Shown piece by piece: positions 1-11,536 of a DNA stretch of 64,000 bases. The DNA is from Mucor racemosus (taxonomy: Eukaryota > Mucoromycota > Mucoromycetes > Mucorales > Mucoraceae). Under the pieces are notes generated by a model. The model had not been told where the DNA came from. It saw nothing but the letters and a program-made list of their open reading frames with translations, and did no database searches. The stretch's first letter is position 1, and every line of letters begins with the position of its first letter. The position numbers were made by a program, and so were the translations under genes. The stretch is from positions 2,790,001 through 2,854,000 of the forward strand of contig JAPEHQ010000001.1 in NCBI GenBank assembly GCA_027405735.1, read 5' to 3'.

Positions 1-393
1 GAAGTCAGCATATTTTGCTATAAAATAGTATAACAATGATGACAAGGCCTTGTTTGTTGAATATTTTGGTAAAGATTAAATTTTCTCCAAAAGCAAAATC
101 ACTTTAATTTTTTTCGAAATGTATAAAATAGAATAATTACGTGTTTACATTTAGTCTAAAATGACAAATCAAGTGCATACATTTGCTTTACACATAATAT
201 TGAGATCGTTGGTATCAAGTTTAGTCTTCTTGAGGAGCTACTATAGGTACTCATTTTAACTAAACATCTCAAAACACATTCATCAACTAGGCAGATGGAG
301 TTCCAATTATTCTCTTATTATTTCTGAGGAAAAAAAAAAAAAAAAAAAACACTTCCGTTGCCCCATTATCTTCTCTTCCTTCCTCGAAAGAAA
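1..393. other. Upstream region of CLPTM1-family gene, no gene seen
   Basis: AT-rich sequence with no open frame of note. A homopolymeric A run of about 19 bases lies near 331-349, some 45 bases before the first ATG of the downstream gene. It probably holds the promoter and 5' leader of that gene. Nothing else is recognised. Confidence 0.5.
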
Positions 394-2763
394 ATGCCAG
401 AAAGTAAAAATTTGGCAACATCTCGACCTGAAACAGGTGAAAATCCTGAGCAGAAAAAGAGCTTCATTCAAAAATATGGTGGCTCAATTGTTCAAATGAT
501 ATTCTTTTGGTTAGTCATGAAAACTGTAACAGGAGGTAATCTCAGAACGAATATTCACAAAAGTTTATTTAACTAAACAGTTTTTTTTTTGATAAGGCTT
601 CAATAAACCGTCGAGTGAAATAGTGAATACTAATGCTCCTACTTCTGAAAATGGCGAACCTATTATTGCTAATCCTACATTTACCCCCGGTTCAACAACA
701 CTTCGCGATTATACTCATGGAATTCCCGATGATGTTTTCTATTATCCTCATCCCAATATTCCTCTTTCTGACCTCCCAGAAAATTTCGTACCTCTTTGGC
801 AATTAGGCACTCCTTTAGAAGTTTCTGTTTATGTTAGTGAAAATGAATATTTTACAAATTATCAAGCAAAACCTGATTTCAGAACCACTGATATTCATTA
901 TGGCCAACAATTTGAGCCTAGAGAGCATCATATTGATATCCCCACCACCAAGGTAAGATTATATAAGCTAATACTGTACCATCAACTAAACAAAGTATAG
1001 AACATGCAACATAATGGAACCGTGTATGCTCATGTATTCATCACTCAAAATGGGATGCCAATTGACCCCAATGATGATACATTCAATCCTGATTCAATAG
1101 TTTATTATAGACATGGTAACACATAAAAGAATCAAACAACCAGTCAATCGATCTCATTATAATTCGATTTTTATTTCTAGTTTTGACTAAATTTTATCCT
1201 GCCAAAACAATTGTCAAGCAAAAGAATCTTTTGAAGAAAGGAAGCGAGGAAGAAGAGCAAGAAAATGAAGATGAAAAAGAATCCGTAGTTATTGAAAATG
1301 ATAAAAACGTCAATGAAAATCAAGTTGAACAAGTAATTTCATGACATGGCTATAGATTTACTTAATTTAACATGAATTGATTTTAGGAAGCTACCCCCAC
1401 TGCAGGTCTCGTAGGTCTTGGTGCAGGTCTTTTGGGAAATTTGACTCGTCGTGCTCCTTTGGTAGCTTACTGGCAACAAAATGTAACATTTGCTTTACTT
1501 TCTGATAAAAAGAGCTTACTCCAAAAGAGTGGTTTACAACCTCCAGTTCTCAAATGTAGGTCGTTAGATTTATATGTGTGTATTACGCATTTAACCACTG
1601 CATTCTTTTAGATATTCAGTTTGATCACGGACTTGCTCGTAGTCCTTCAGGAAAACAAGGCTTCTATAGACCTATTGTATTTCCCAACGATTTCTGGGCT
1701 TTGCAACAAAATGCCTTTGCTGTCAATGAGACGGTTGACAGTTTGCCCTTGAATATTATCATTGAACCTATATCCATGTGGAAATTTAACATCTTTGCGT
1801 CTCTTGATGATTCAATGAAGCAGCAAGCTAGTAGTCCTATTGGTGGTATGAGCTCAGGAGATATGGATGAGATTAAACGCATGTTTTTAGAAACAAACCC
1901 TGTGCTTTTGGGTACTACAATTGCTGTCAGTTGTCTTCATTCATTATTCGAAATGCTTGCCTTCAAAAACGATATTGCTTTTTGGAAAAAGAAGCAAAAT
2001 AGTGCTGGTATTTCAGTGCGTACATTGATTGTCAATATTTTCTTCCAAATTGTCATCTTTTTGTACTTGTTGGATAATAATCAAGAAACTTCCTGGATGG
2101 TCTTAATTAGTCAAGGCTTTGGTTTAGTAATTGAATTGTGGAAGGTGTTTAAAGCTCTCAAATATGAACTTATTTGGACTCCTGGATCACTTTTACCTTC
2201 ATTAGGGCATCAAGAAACCGACCAAACCGAAGAAGAAGATGATACAGCCAAATATGATGCTATTGCATTTAAATACTTGAAATGGCTTTCTTACCCCTTA
2301 TTAGCAGGCTATGCAATTTACTCATTGTACTATGATGAACACAAGAGTTGGTACTCCTATGTTCTTAAGACCTTGGTAGAATTCGTATACATGTTTGGCT
2401 TCATTACCATGCTGCCACAACTGTATATTAATTATAGACTCAAGAGTGTTGCTCATATGCCTTGGAAGACCTTGATGTACAAGTCATTAAATACGTTTAT
2501 TGGTAAAACATTTAAAAAAATTTGTTCAAATGTATTCCACAAACTAATTGCTCTCTAAATTAGATGACTTATTTGCTTTTGTTATCAAAATGCCTACTTT
2601 ACATCGACTTGCATGTCTCCGTGATGATTTTGTATTTTTTGTTTATCTTTATCAAAGACATGCTTATAAAGTTGATCATAGTCGAGCAAATGAATATGGG
2701 CAAGTTGGCGAAGGAGTTACTGAAGAGGATGAAAAGAATAAGGAAACCAAAAAAGATAAATAA
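394..2763 (+). CDS. CLPTM1-family multi-pass membrane protein
   Basis: Seven exons can be joined in one frame: 394-535, 624-952, 1001-1115, 1181-1332, 1387-1555, 1612-2502 and 2564-2763. They give a 665-residue protein. The family (cleft lip and palate transmembrane protein 1) has a large luminal N-terminal region and a membrane-spanning C-terminal half, and is linked to ER/Golgi functions such as receptor trafficking and lipid scrambling. Visible hallmarks are a tryptophan- and lysine-rich stretch followed by hydrophobic segments (about 2000-2450), the MYKSLNTFIDDLFAF segment across the last intron, and the RLACLRDDFVFFVYLYQR motif near the C terminus. The tail is highly charged (Glu/Lys). 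The ATG at 394 is chosen because it is the first ATG in the frame; the frame stays open upstream only from a TTG. Introns are 48-88 nt. Family assignment is firm; substrate is unknown. Confidence 0.92.
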
Positions 2764-2855
2764 ACATACTAAAATGTATTGGAATTTATTTTGAAATGCT
2801 TTAATATTATATGATCCAAGTTGAAATTTTACTGTTTTTTTTTATACTACAAAAT

Positions 2856-3194
2856 CTAAATACGCTCAAGAGCTTCCATAATCGAGATACTGTTACCACG
2901 AATAACCTATGAGAAGAATATTTAGAGAGATTGATAATAATTATATAAAAGTTCATCATACCACCATGCCGATATTATGCTTTTCAGTTGCACTGATTTC
3001 TTCAATAGTTTCATCCAAAACAATATTCATAAAAGGATCAAATCCACGAAGAACACCAGTAACCTTGCGATTTCCATTCAACTGAAGTGAAAGACGCTTA
3101 TCCATGTATCTAATAACAGAATATTAGCTATTAATTGTTGGATTCAATTGTGGCAGCCTTACTTTTTCAATTCTGGTGTAGTAGTTTTTCCCAT
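2856..3194 (-). CDS. Small nuclear ribonucleoprotein G (SmG)
   Basis: Three exons on the minus strand (3163-3194, 2962-3109, 2907-55 boundary with the last exon 2856-2906) join into a 76-residue protein, exactly the usual SmG length. SmG is one of seven Sm proteins that form the ring on U1, U2, U4 and U5 snRNAs for pre-mRNA splicing in the nucleus. The sequence shows the Sm1 motif ([21 protein letters not shown]-rich and glycine-containing) and the Sm2 motif ([12 protein letters not shown]), both close to SmG rather than other Sm/LSm paralogues. The introns are 55 and 53 nt with regular GT-AG borders. Its tail end faces the CLPTM1-family gene, about 90 bases away (convergent). Its start faces the small gene at 3636 (divergent, 441 bases). 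Confidence 0.93.
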
Positions 3195-3635
3195 TGTATA
3201 TTAAAGTCTGAACGCGTTTGTATGGTTATTTCTTCAGCTTTATGGATAAAATCAATAAAGAAAGAAAGAGGATGAAGAGGAAGCAAAAGTTTTTTTCCCA
3301 CTCAGGCTTGGAATAGGTTAGGCTACAGCCACCATCACTATTAAAATTTACTGAAATAACGCCTCAATATAATCTATTTTTTTTTACTTTTATATATATT
3401 GTAAAATTACCAACAAAACCCTTTTCAAACCAAATTATCAGCTAATTGAAAAATGTATACAGTCTGCAGAACGCTTCTGACCATTTAATTCAAAGAGAAC
3501 GCATCTTTTGGTTATGCTTTGAAGAGGAATTGTGTTTCTCAACATGAAATTATAACAACGCCGACGTCAAAATTTAATTGAGCAGGTGCTATACATTTTT
3601 TGTGGTTTATTATTCCTACCCCTACACTTTTAAAC

Positions 3636-3911
3636 ATGGCTAAAGCGAACAAGTTCTATACTTTCTTGATAATGTGTACTGGTATGGCTACCGGAAGTAC
3701 AGTTGTAAACAGAGTAAATTACTTGCATTAGTTTCGTCTAAATCTATATTATATTAATTCCTTTTTCAATGAATTTTAGGTCATGAAACCAGACATGGTG
3801 AGCATGATTATATTTTTATTTTTTCTCATGATTTATTAATTTGCTTAATTCATTTGATAGTCTATTCCAAAAGTTCAACTCCCAAAGACATCCGAGCAAA
3901 GCAGATCATAA
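3636..3911 (+). CDS. 48-residue membrane micro-protein resembling UQCC6/Brawnin (DUF4516-like)
   Basis: This small gene is assembled by hand from three exons: 3636-3713 (26 codons), 3780-3797 (6 codons, an 18-nt exon) and 3861-3911. All splice borders are GT-AG and the frame is kept. The product begins MAKANKFYTFLIMCTGMATG, has one hydrophobic N-terminal segment (about residues 7-24), and then carries NRVMKPDMSIPKVQLPK. The pattern of a short N-terminal membrane anchor followed by a (Y/M)(R/K)PD(L/M)(T/S)IP motif matches my recollection of the UQCC6/Brawnin family, an inner-membrane protein needed for mitochondrial complex III assembly. Function is therefore inferred from a short motif and overall size. 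It is divergently arranged with SmG. Alternative: an unrelated single-pass micro-protein. No database search was possible. Confidence 0.62.
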
Positions 3912-5422
3912 TGTAATCTAATTAAAGGGGTTCTCTCACATTGTGTTTATAGAGTTGCAGTTCAGCTTTCTTTAATCGATAAACAATTTGATAGAAATAA
4001 AACTTTTGTATTTAAAAATATTTTTTACCGAATGTACATAAATTTTTGATTCAAACGCCAAAAAGGCTTGAAGCTATATCGTTGGATGCATCAGGTTAGC
4101 GTATCAAGCGCAAAACTCTTTCTTGACGAAATTCATGAGATTATGTATACCTCATATCTAAAAAAAACCAAGTTTTCCATTCAATTCATTCAATAAAACA
4201 TTTAAAAAACCTCTTTGTATCATAAAATTAGCAATGTACCTTATTGAGTATGTTGAAAATTCCCCAGCAATCATTTCTTTATGTGGATCATTTATAGCAT
4301 TTTGAGGCAATCCATGTTGATTTTGAAGTCCGACAACACTTCAGAGTCCGAAAAGGTTACACTCCAGATTTAATTTTGTATTTTTTTCTCGGAAAAATCA
4401 AATCTACAACTTTTTGCAAAAGACCACCATTGAAGTTTGGGTTAAAATATATTCTAGTAGAGCAGACTACTGCAATTATTATGGTGCTAACACCATATCT
4501 CTAGGTAATTTTTGTGTTAAGATATGGCCGTTCAAATTCTATATAAATTTTCAAAAAATCAGAAAATCACATGACTATAAATTTCATTAAGTAAAACTTT
4601 ATTATTAAAGTTATGGACACACATTTTAGTAATTGCTTGAGAAGCCATGTCTTTTTTCCAGATGTTAAAGCTTAAAAAACATCAAAGGAATGCTCATATG
4701 TTTACTACCTGTTCAGCTGAATAAATAAAGAAAAACAGCGCTTTGATTAAGCTTAAAGTCAATTACAGTAGATAAAATCTGGTTTTTAGTTTGTAAAAAA
4801 CTAATCATTTTTGATAGAATAGTCAAGATCATAAAATATAACATTGTTTTTTGACCTTAACCGCCATCAGGTTTTGGCAGTTTTGAAAAGTTTGTGAACT
4901 TTTTTTGCAGAGAAATTTTTTTGCAAATATCATTAAACGATTTATAACTAGTAGGGCTACAATTCGCATTTAATTTAGTACATCCTGTTACTATATGAAT
5001 TGTTAAATAAATTTGAAATTACCGCCTTTATTCTTTGGCATTCCACAGCTTAAAAAATATTTAAATTGTCGCTTACAGGCTTTTTGCCCAGCTGCCTGGA
5101 GCAACCATGGACAAAATGTAGCTAAATTTGAATCTCAATGATTTGGAAAATACTGTACAATAGCTGTTGCTACAGACTTAATTACTTTCTTTACTAAGAG
5201 AGTATAAAGGTTATATATTTGTAATACAATCGGTAATTAAGGCCTTATTTTGATATTATTTATAAAATTACTGATTCAATTTGAACTTTTTGACGACTTG
5301 AGAGGGGTTCTAGTTAACCACGCCGCTGATTGGCGGTCTCAATGCAACCTCGCAGTTATTGGTTTATCAAATTTTGATAACTTGAACAGTCAAGTTCGCC
5401 TCTTTTTAATTCATTCACCTTC
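3912..5422. other. Gene-free stretch with degenerate dispersed repeat
   Basis: No convincing coding frame lies between the micro-protein gene and the YEATS gene. The middle part (about 4330-5060) contains an eroded copy of a dispersed repeat, listed separately. The last 150 bases before 5423 are less AT-rich (for example GCCGCTGATTGGCGGTC near 5320) and probably hold the promoter of the YEATS gene; an ATTGG box (inverted CCAAT) lies near 5329. Confidence 0.5.
4330..5060 (+). repeat. Dispersed repeat family A, eroded copy 1
   Basis: Segments resemble copies at 24950-26050 and 44680-45940 in the same order: one GGTTACACTCCA unit near 4355, an AAAAATCAAATCTACAA block near 4395, a CTGCAATTATTATGGTGCTA block near 4470, and a GATATGGCCGTTCAAA block near 4520. 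Similarity fades after about 4600. No coding capacity is seen. Confidence 0.5.
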
Positions 5423-6108
5423 ATGTCTACTGGAAACAAGCGTATCAAAGGACTCAGTGTATCAAGGCCTTTCTATTATGGCAGTATAGCTTATCCTCTC
5501 AATGGAAAGAAAGCTTCGGATGCCGACCACACTCATAAATGGACAGTGATGGTCAAGGGCCTCGATAACGAAGATCTTAGCTACTACATCAAGAAAGTAG
5601 TCTTCAAGCTACACGAAACATATCCTAATCCATTAAGAAGTAAGTATATTTCCGCGTTAAAAAGTACAATTGACTAATGTATGTATAAGCTATCGAACAG
5701 CCACCTTTTGAAGTGTCTGAAACAGGTTGGGGAGAGTTTGAAATCATGATCAAAATTCATTTTCACACCATTGCTAGCGAAAAACCTGTTGTTCTTTACC
5801 ACCATTTACGACTTCACCCATATGAAGATGACGTTAATGGACAACCTTGGCCGAAAGATAAACCTGTCATGAGTTTATTATACGACGAGTTAGTCTTCAA
5901 CGAGCCGACAGAATCCTTATACCAAATCTTTTCAGATCACAACGCTTTAAATGTTAATTTACCGAACAAAAAAACTATAAAAGATTCTGCATCGCCATTA
6001 TTCAGTACTCAATTAGAGCAAGAAGAAATCGATCGTTTGGATAATGCACAACACGAAATCAATTCACAAATTTCAGTTTTAAAGCAGAAAATGTCTTCAT
6101 TCGATTAA
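5423..6108 (+). CDS. YEATS-domain protein (Yaf9/GAS41 type)
   Basis: Two exons, 5423-5639 and 5690-6108, give 211 residues. YEATS proteins of this type read acylated histone lysines and are shared subunits of the NuA4 acetyltransferase and SWR1 remodelling complexes in fungi. The start MSTGNKRIKGLSVSRPFYYG is the canonical family N terminus. The domain continues through HKWTVMVKG, the intron in the loop, and PPFEVSETGWGEFEI; it ends near HHLRLHPYE. The last 40 residues are predicted to form a coiled coil (EEIDRLDNAQHEINSQISVL), as in Yaf9, where this helix mediates complex binding. The nearer upstream acceptor at 5688-5689 is used because the one at 5700 breaks the frame. The length agrees with Yaf9 (226 in yeast). 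Confidence 0.93.
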
Positions 6109-6199
6109 TGTATATATACAACTCATTTTTTTTTCTTGGTTTTTTAATAATAAAATGATTATAGTGATTATTAGCAAATGTTTGATAGTGTATACAATA

Positions 6200-6883
6200 T
6201 TAAGAACTATTCATAAAATTACTAGGAACAGAAGCAGCAATAGACCAAGTTTGTCTGTATTCATCATAAATAGCACCTACCCACCATGATTGCTGTGTTA
6301 CATCAGCTTCAAGGATACCCATTAGATTATTTGTCTTGAATGTGAGTTCATCAGCATCTTTGGCATTATAATCATACTTGGCACGAGCTATTTTAATAAG
6401 GATTAATAAATAAAATTATTTTAGTTGATATAAAACTAACCCCAGAACTGAATAGGTCTTCCATCTGTATATTGTAATGGCCTTGGTGGTACAGGATGGG
6501 TGTTATATGATACACCATTAGAGGGAGGCGGAAGGATGCCTCCAGGCGAAACGCCTCCTAAATTAGTAAATGACATGGATGGAGATGGCTGAGGAGTAAC
6601 TGCGAAGTTGGTAGGAATGGCTATAGGAGGCGGTAATGTGCCTCTTTGTGGTTGCATCATTGGAGAATGTGCTGGCTGTATCATAGGTGAATGCATTTGC
6701 TGTGCCATAGGGGAATGCATTGGCTGCATCATGGGCGAGTTCATAGGCTGCATCATGGGCGAGTTCATAGGCTGCATCATTGGAGACCTTTGTGGTTGCA
6801 TCATTGGAGACCTTTGTGGCTGCATCAAGGGCGAGCGTTGCTGAATTGGAGGTTGACCAATGTTTTGTGGTGCACCTATATAA

Positions 6884-6918
<35 letters not shown>

Positions 6919-9115
6919 CTGTTGTTGTTGTTGATATTGTTGTTGATGTTGATTTTGATATTGTTGTTGGTGTTTTTGCTGATGTCCTATATATGAAGGA
7001 TGTTGAGAGTATCCAGGGTTCCGATCCGGTAAATTTTGTTGCATGGTGTTTGGAGAGGGTTGCTGTGAATATGAACTATAAGATTCACTGTTATTTTGAA
7101 CATCCCTTGAAATTTGCTGCGCAGGAGGACGTGGCGATTTTGGGGCAGCTACTGGATGTGATAGTGGTTCTTGAGTAGAATGCAGTGATGAATTAATTAA
7201 GGGAGCTTCTACTAGTTCCTGAAGAATGTGGTTTGTATTGTTAGTTGATCTTCTAGAGGGAATAGAACCTGTGTCGGGTTTATATTCAGATGGTTGTCGA
7301 CGAAATCTTGCTTCGTCACTGACAACCGCATTAGGATGTGTGTTTGTTATGGTATGCTCAACTGTAGCAGAAATGGGTACATTAGGTCCTTCAAATGATT
7401 TCAGGAGAATATCCAGAGATCCAGTAGCATCAGCTTTGTATGCATTATTTTCTCTTCTAACTGAAGAATACACCGTATTTTGTTGTTCAACCTCACGCTG
7501 TTGGCGAGCCAAAGCCATTTCATTAGAAACTTGCTTCATTAGAGATTTGTCGAGAGGTTTTCTCTTGATTTGTCCTCGTGTGGCAGTACTACCCATGTTA
7601 TTGCTTATATTAACACTGAATTGATCGGTAACCTCGTTTTTTGCATCTGAAGAAGTTTCTATCTCATTTTGTAGAGCAGCAGAGGTTTCGGTTGCCTTTT
7701 GCTGTGTTGGTTCTGGCTGCTTTTGTTGGTTCTGTTGCTTTTGTTGATATTGTTGTTGTTGGTTTTGTGGACCTAATTCATAATTTGCTAAAGGCTCCTG
7801 TTGCTCCTGTTGCTCCTGTTGTCTTGATACTGTATTTACATTTTCAGGAACATCCTTCTTTTGTTCCTGAACATACCGATTTCTTGGCGTAGGATTTGAC
7901 ATTTGCTTTTGTTGAACTAGTGCACCTTGCTGACGTGGTGGTTTGGATGGTGGCTTTGGTGCATGATCGGTAGAAGATCTTTCAGTTTGATGCTTCTTTT
8001 TTTGTTCTCTCATCAACTCACCCACATACTCATTCGTAGCTATATTAGACTTGATTAGTAAAAATGAACGTAAAATTGCTGTGCCAAATATTAATTTACT
8101 TGGAATTTTTGAGCCTGTTGCATATAAAGATATACATCTTTCAATTTCCTCTTCGACATGGCATATCTCTAATTGCTTACGAATATTCTCACAGCACTAT
8201 GGTATAAGGCACTATTAATACACAATTTACTGTAATCGCCAATTCTTTTGTGTAATACCTCATCTTGAATAAGTAAGGTAGCTGATGCCATGTTTGCATA
8301 CTCCCATACATTATTCTTCAAAAACTCAATACGATCTTCTTCCATAGCTTCCATTACCTTCTATTCATATTAATGATAATGTATTTATGCAAACTTGACT
8401 GTACAACGTTACCTCACACGCTTCTTTCCATGTTGAATTCCATTCTTGAGCAATTTCATCCACACTGGTTACCATGGTTTTATATTGGTTTTCTATCAAA
8501 AGTAAATGCATTTAGTTTCATATGACACAATGTTATACACAGCTTACTCAAGGCTTCCATAGTAGGTGAAGATTGTCCTTTTGAAATATCATGTTCTTTT
8601 AAATATTTTGCCCTAATCTGCACAATGTAATGTTTCTTCGTATAAATATTTTTTCAATTTTATTTGCATGATTGTATAAATACCTTTAATAGTTCCATAG
8701 TTTTTTCTCTACGATCTTGATATAAATCATCCAATGATGTCGTCCATTTTGATAACAATTCCTTATATTCTGTCAATTTGGTTTGACATTCATTAGCTAC
8801 TTGACTTTTTAACTTGTCAGATAATTCTAAATGTGTTGTAGCCGTCTTTTTTAATTCCATCGAAACAGCATTATAAGCGGCAGGTACTCCTTCAGAATTT
8901 TCTTGGTTTTCATTATTTTTGGACAGTTGCAATAACTTTTCGCCAAATTCATTTTCCAAGATTGATCTTTGAACATAGATTGTATGAATTAATTCAAGAT
9001 CTTGATGTGTTGAATTCATGTATTTTAAAAGTTTATTCATCCCTGATTTATCCTTTGACCAAAAATGATCAATAAAAGACAATTGTTCTACTTGTTGTTG
9101 GATATTTGGAGGCAT
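6200..9115 (-). CDS. F-BAR and SH3 domain protein (Hof1/Imp2/Cdc15-like)
   Basis: Seven minus-strand exons (8684-9115, 8548-8617, 8413-8492, 8259-8360, 8100-8196, 6441-8039, 6200-6387) give 855 residues. Such proteins bend membrane and organise the contractile ring and septum during cytokinesis. The N-terminal F-BAR domain (about residues 10-265) starts with FIDHFWSKDKSGMNKLL and includes YVQRSILENEFGEKLLQLSK and CCENIRKQLE. A long low-complexity linker follows, with a pure poly-Q block (6880-6940 region) and a degenerate repeat built on SPMMQPQR/NSPMMQPM. The C-terminal SH3 domain is intact (ARAKYDYNAKDADELTF, then WWVGAIYDE), and its last exon is separate. The intron 8040-8099 is 60 nt and has no stop, so it could also be retained. 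Which orthologue (Hof1, Imp2, Cdc15) it is cannot be decided here. Confidence 0.9.
8040..8099 (-). other. Frame-neutral intron in the F-BAR gene
   Basis: On the minus strand it begins GTAAAT and ends ATATAG, with a CTAAT-type branch-like motif (ACTAATC) about 17 bases before the acceptor. It is exactly 60 nt and contains no stop in the reading frame, so spliced and unspliced forms both stay open. Confidence 0.6.
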
Positions 9116-9670
9116 CTTATGATTAGTTTAAAGAGGAAAATATAAGAAATCGAGAAATACTCTCGTTTTAAATCATGTTATCAATCTTTTTTTTCAAAAT
9201 GAAAACAAGAGACTATATATGGATGAATGTACCACATATAGATTTATGTACGACTAAATTTGGACAATGAAAAATATTTCATTTTTGGACACCAGCAAAA
9301 GAAAGTTTGATAGCTTTTAAAGGATTTTACCAGGCTCCCAAGAAAAGATAATCTTATAAAAAAACATTACTATGATAAACTGTGTTATTTAAAGTGAATA
9401 TGAATTTTTTTTTTAAAAAAAATGGTTTGGAAAATTACATGGGCATATTTTAAGAATGATATATAATTTTCAAATTATTTCTTCAGCACGACACGCTCAA
9501 AAAGGTTATTACAAATTTTGAGCGTAGCGATAGCAGTAGTTGCTTCAAAGAAATTCCAAAAAGATACTTTATATACTAATAATTGTTAAATCAAGTTTGT
9601 TTATTTAATCACTTGCTTTTAGATGTCTGTAAAAAATCTTTATATATAGCAGAAAAAAATAAAATTATAT
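9116..9670. other. Spacer between F-BAR gene start and Spt20 gene end, no gene
   Basis: AT-rich spacer. Because both neighbours are on the minus strand it should hold the Spt20 3' end and the promoter of the F-BAR gene. I see no further open frame, RNA or repeat. Confidence 0.5.
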
Positions 9671-11402
9671 TCAAGGATTATTATTAGAATTATTACTATT
9701 AGGCGTATTATTCCCCTGTTGTTGAAAATTCATCATATTATTTCTTTGTTGGGCTGCAGCAGCAGCAGCTGCTTGTTGCTGTTGAAATTGTAAATTCATT
9801 TGAAATTGCTGTAATCCCTGTGTTTGCTGTCCAAGTAATGCCGCTGCTGTTACATTTGGTGTACCACCTCCAGGTGTTGCAACCGTTGTTAATCCAGGTG
9901 TACCAGGTGTACCAGTTGCTGCTTGTTGTTGTTGTGCTGCTGCTGCTGCGGCTTGTAATGCAGCCGAGTTAATTCTATTTGGATTAAGTCCTGCCATCAT
10001 CGCTGTACGATTTAAATCTTGCACATTACGCATCATACCTCCATTTTGTCTCATGGCTTGGAGTGCTGCTAATTGTTGTTGGGTCAAAGGTCCCTGTCCT
10101 CGACCTCTTCCTCTCATTGCATTTAAATTTCTTTGCATCATTAATTGTTGAAGAATTTGTGCTTGTTGAGGATTAATTTGAGCATTAGCTGGTGACCCTT
10201 GTTGTGGTATTTGTTGAGCTTGCTGTTGTGGTGTACCTTGTTGACTAGGTATTTGATGAGCAGACACTTGTGGAGTACGTCCAGCTTGTGCAGCAGCACG
10301 GGCTTGTGCCTGTTGCAACGCTTGTTGTTGAACTTGTTGTTGAGCTTGAAGCTGTACTTGTTGTTGCTGTTGTTGGTGAGCTTGAAGAATGCCTTGTTGC
10401 AATTGTTGTAATTGTCGAATTTGAACCTGCAGTTCTTCGGGTGATATGCTTCTTTGCTGAGCAAGTTGAGCTAAATGATTACGACGTACCATCAATACAC
10501 CCATTTGTTGTTGATGTTGAGGGCTCATTTGAGCTAATAATTGTGAAGCAGCAGCACTAGCTTGTGATTGTGCAGGATTTTGAATTTGTTGTTGTTGCTG
10601 TTGTTGCATTCTTTGTTGAACAGGTGATTGTTGGTTGAATTGTTGCTGTTGTTGGGCTTGTTGTTGGGCTTGTTGTTGAGCTTGTTGTAATGCTTGTTGT
10701 TGCTGTTGTTGCTGTTGTTGCTGTTGTTGCTGTTGTTGAGCGGCTTGAGCAGCTGCCTGTTGTCGTTGTAAATTTCCAGAATTAGCTAACTGGCTAACCA
10801 ACTGCTGAGCAGTGGCGAGGGGTATAGCACCAGTAGCAACTAATTGTTGAATACGTTGTAATGAAGCTTGAGGTGTAATTGGTTGACCATTACCACCACT
10901 CAAAGCTTGTTGAAGAGCAGCTTGTTGTATACTTGACATTGCTTGTTGTGTTTGTCCTGATGCCATGTTATTATTAACAGCATTGTTGCCATTTGTAGGC
11001 AACATGTTGGAGATTTGTGAAGTCGGTACAGATACCTGTGCGGCTCTTTGTGGTAAAGCCATTGAGTGCATAGCAGCTTGTTGTTGTTGTTGCTGCTGCT
11101 GCTGCTGCTGTTGTTGTTGTTGTTGCTGTTGTTGTTGCTGTTGCTGTTGTTGCTGTTGTAATGCAGCCATGTGTTGTGCTGAAATTTGAGCTTGTGTTTG
11201 AGTAGGCGTTTGTTGCTGTGGTTTTAGCCCATTACCTGGTAATGCAAGAGGTTGACGAGGTAATGATGCGGATTGTTGTAATGGAGTAGAATGTGATATT
11301 GTGGGTGTACTCAAATGTGATTGGGAAGGTGTAGAGGCTCTTGATTGAGCAGCTTGTTGTTGTAATTGTTGCATATGAGCTTGAGATTGACTTTGAGCAA
11401 GG

Positions 11403-11446
<44 letters not shown>

Positions 11447-11501
11447 TTGAGCTTGAGCCTGAGCTTGAGCCTGAGCCTGAGCTTGAGCCTGAGCCTGAGC
11501 T

Positions 11502-11536
<35 letters not shown>

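Noticed and set aside
6608..7178. Plus-strand Cys- or Leu/His-rich frames opposite the F-BAR gene linker
   Set aside because: Shadows of the poly-Q and SPMMQP repeats of the minus-strand gene.
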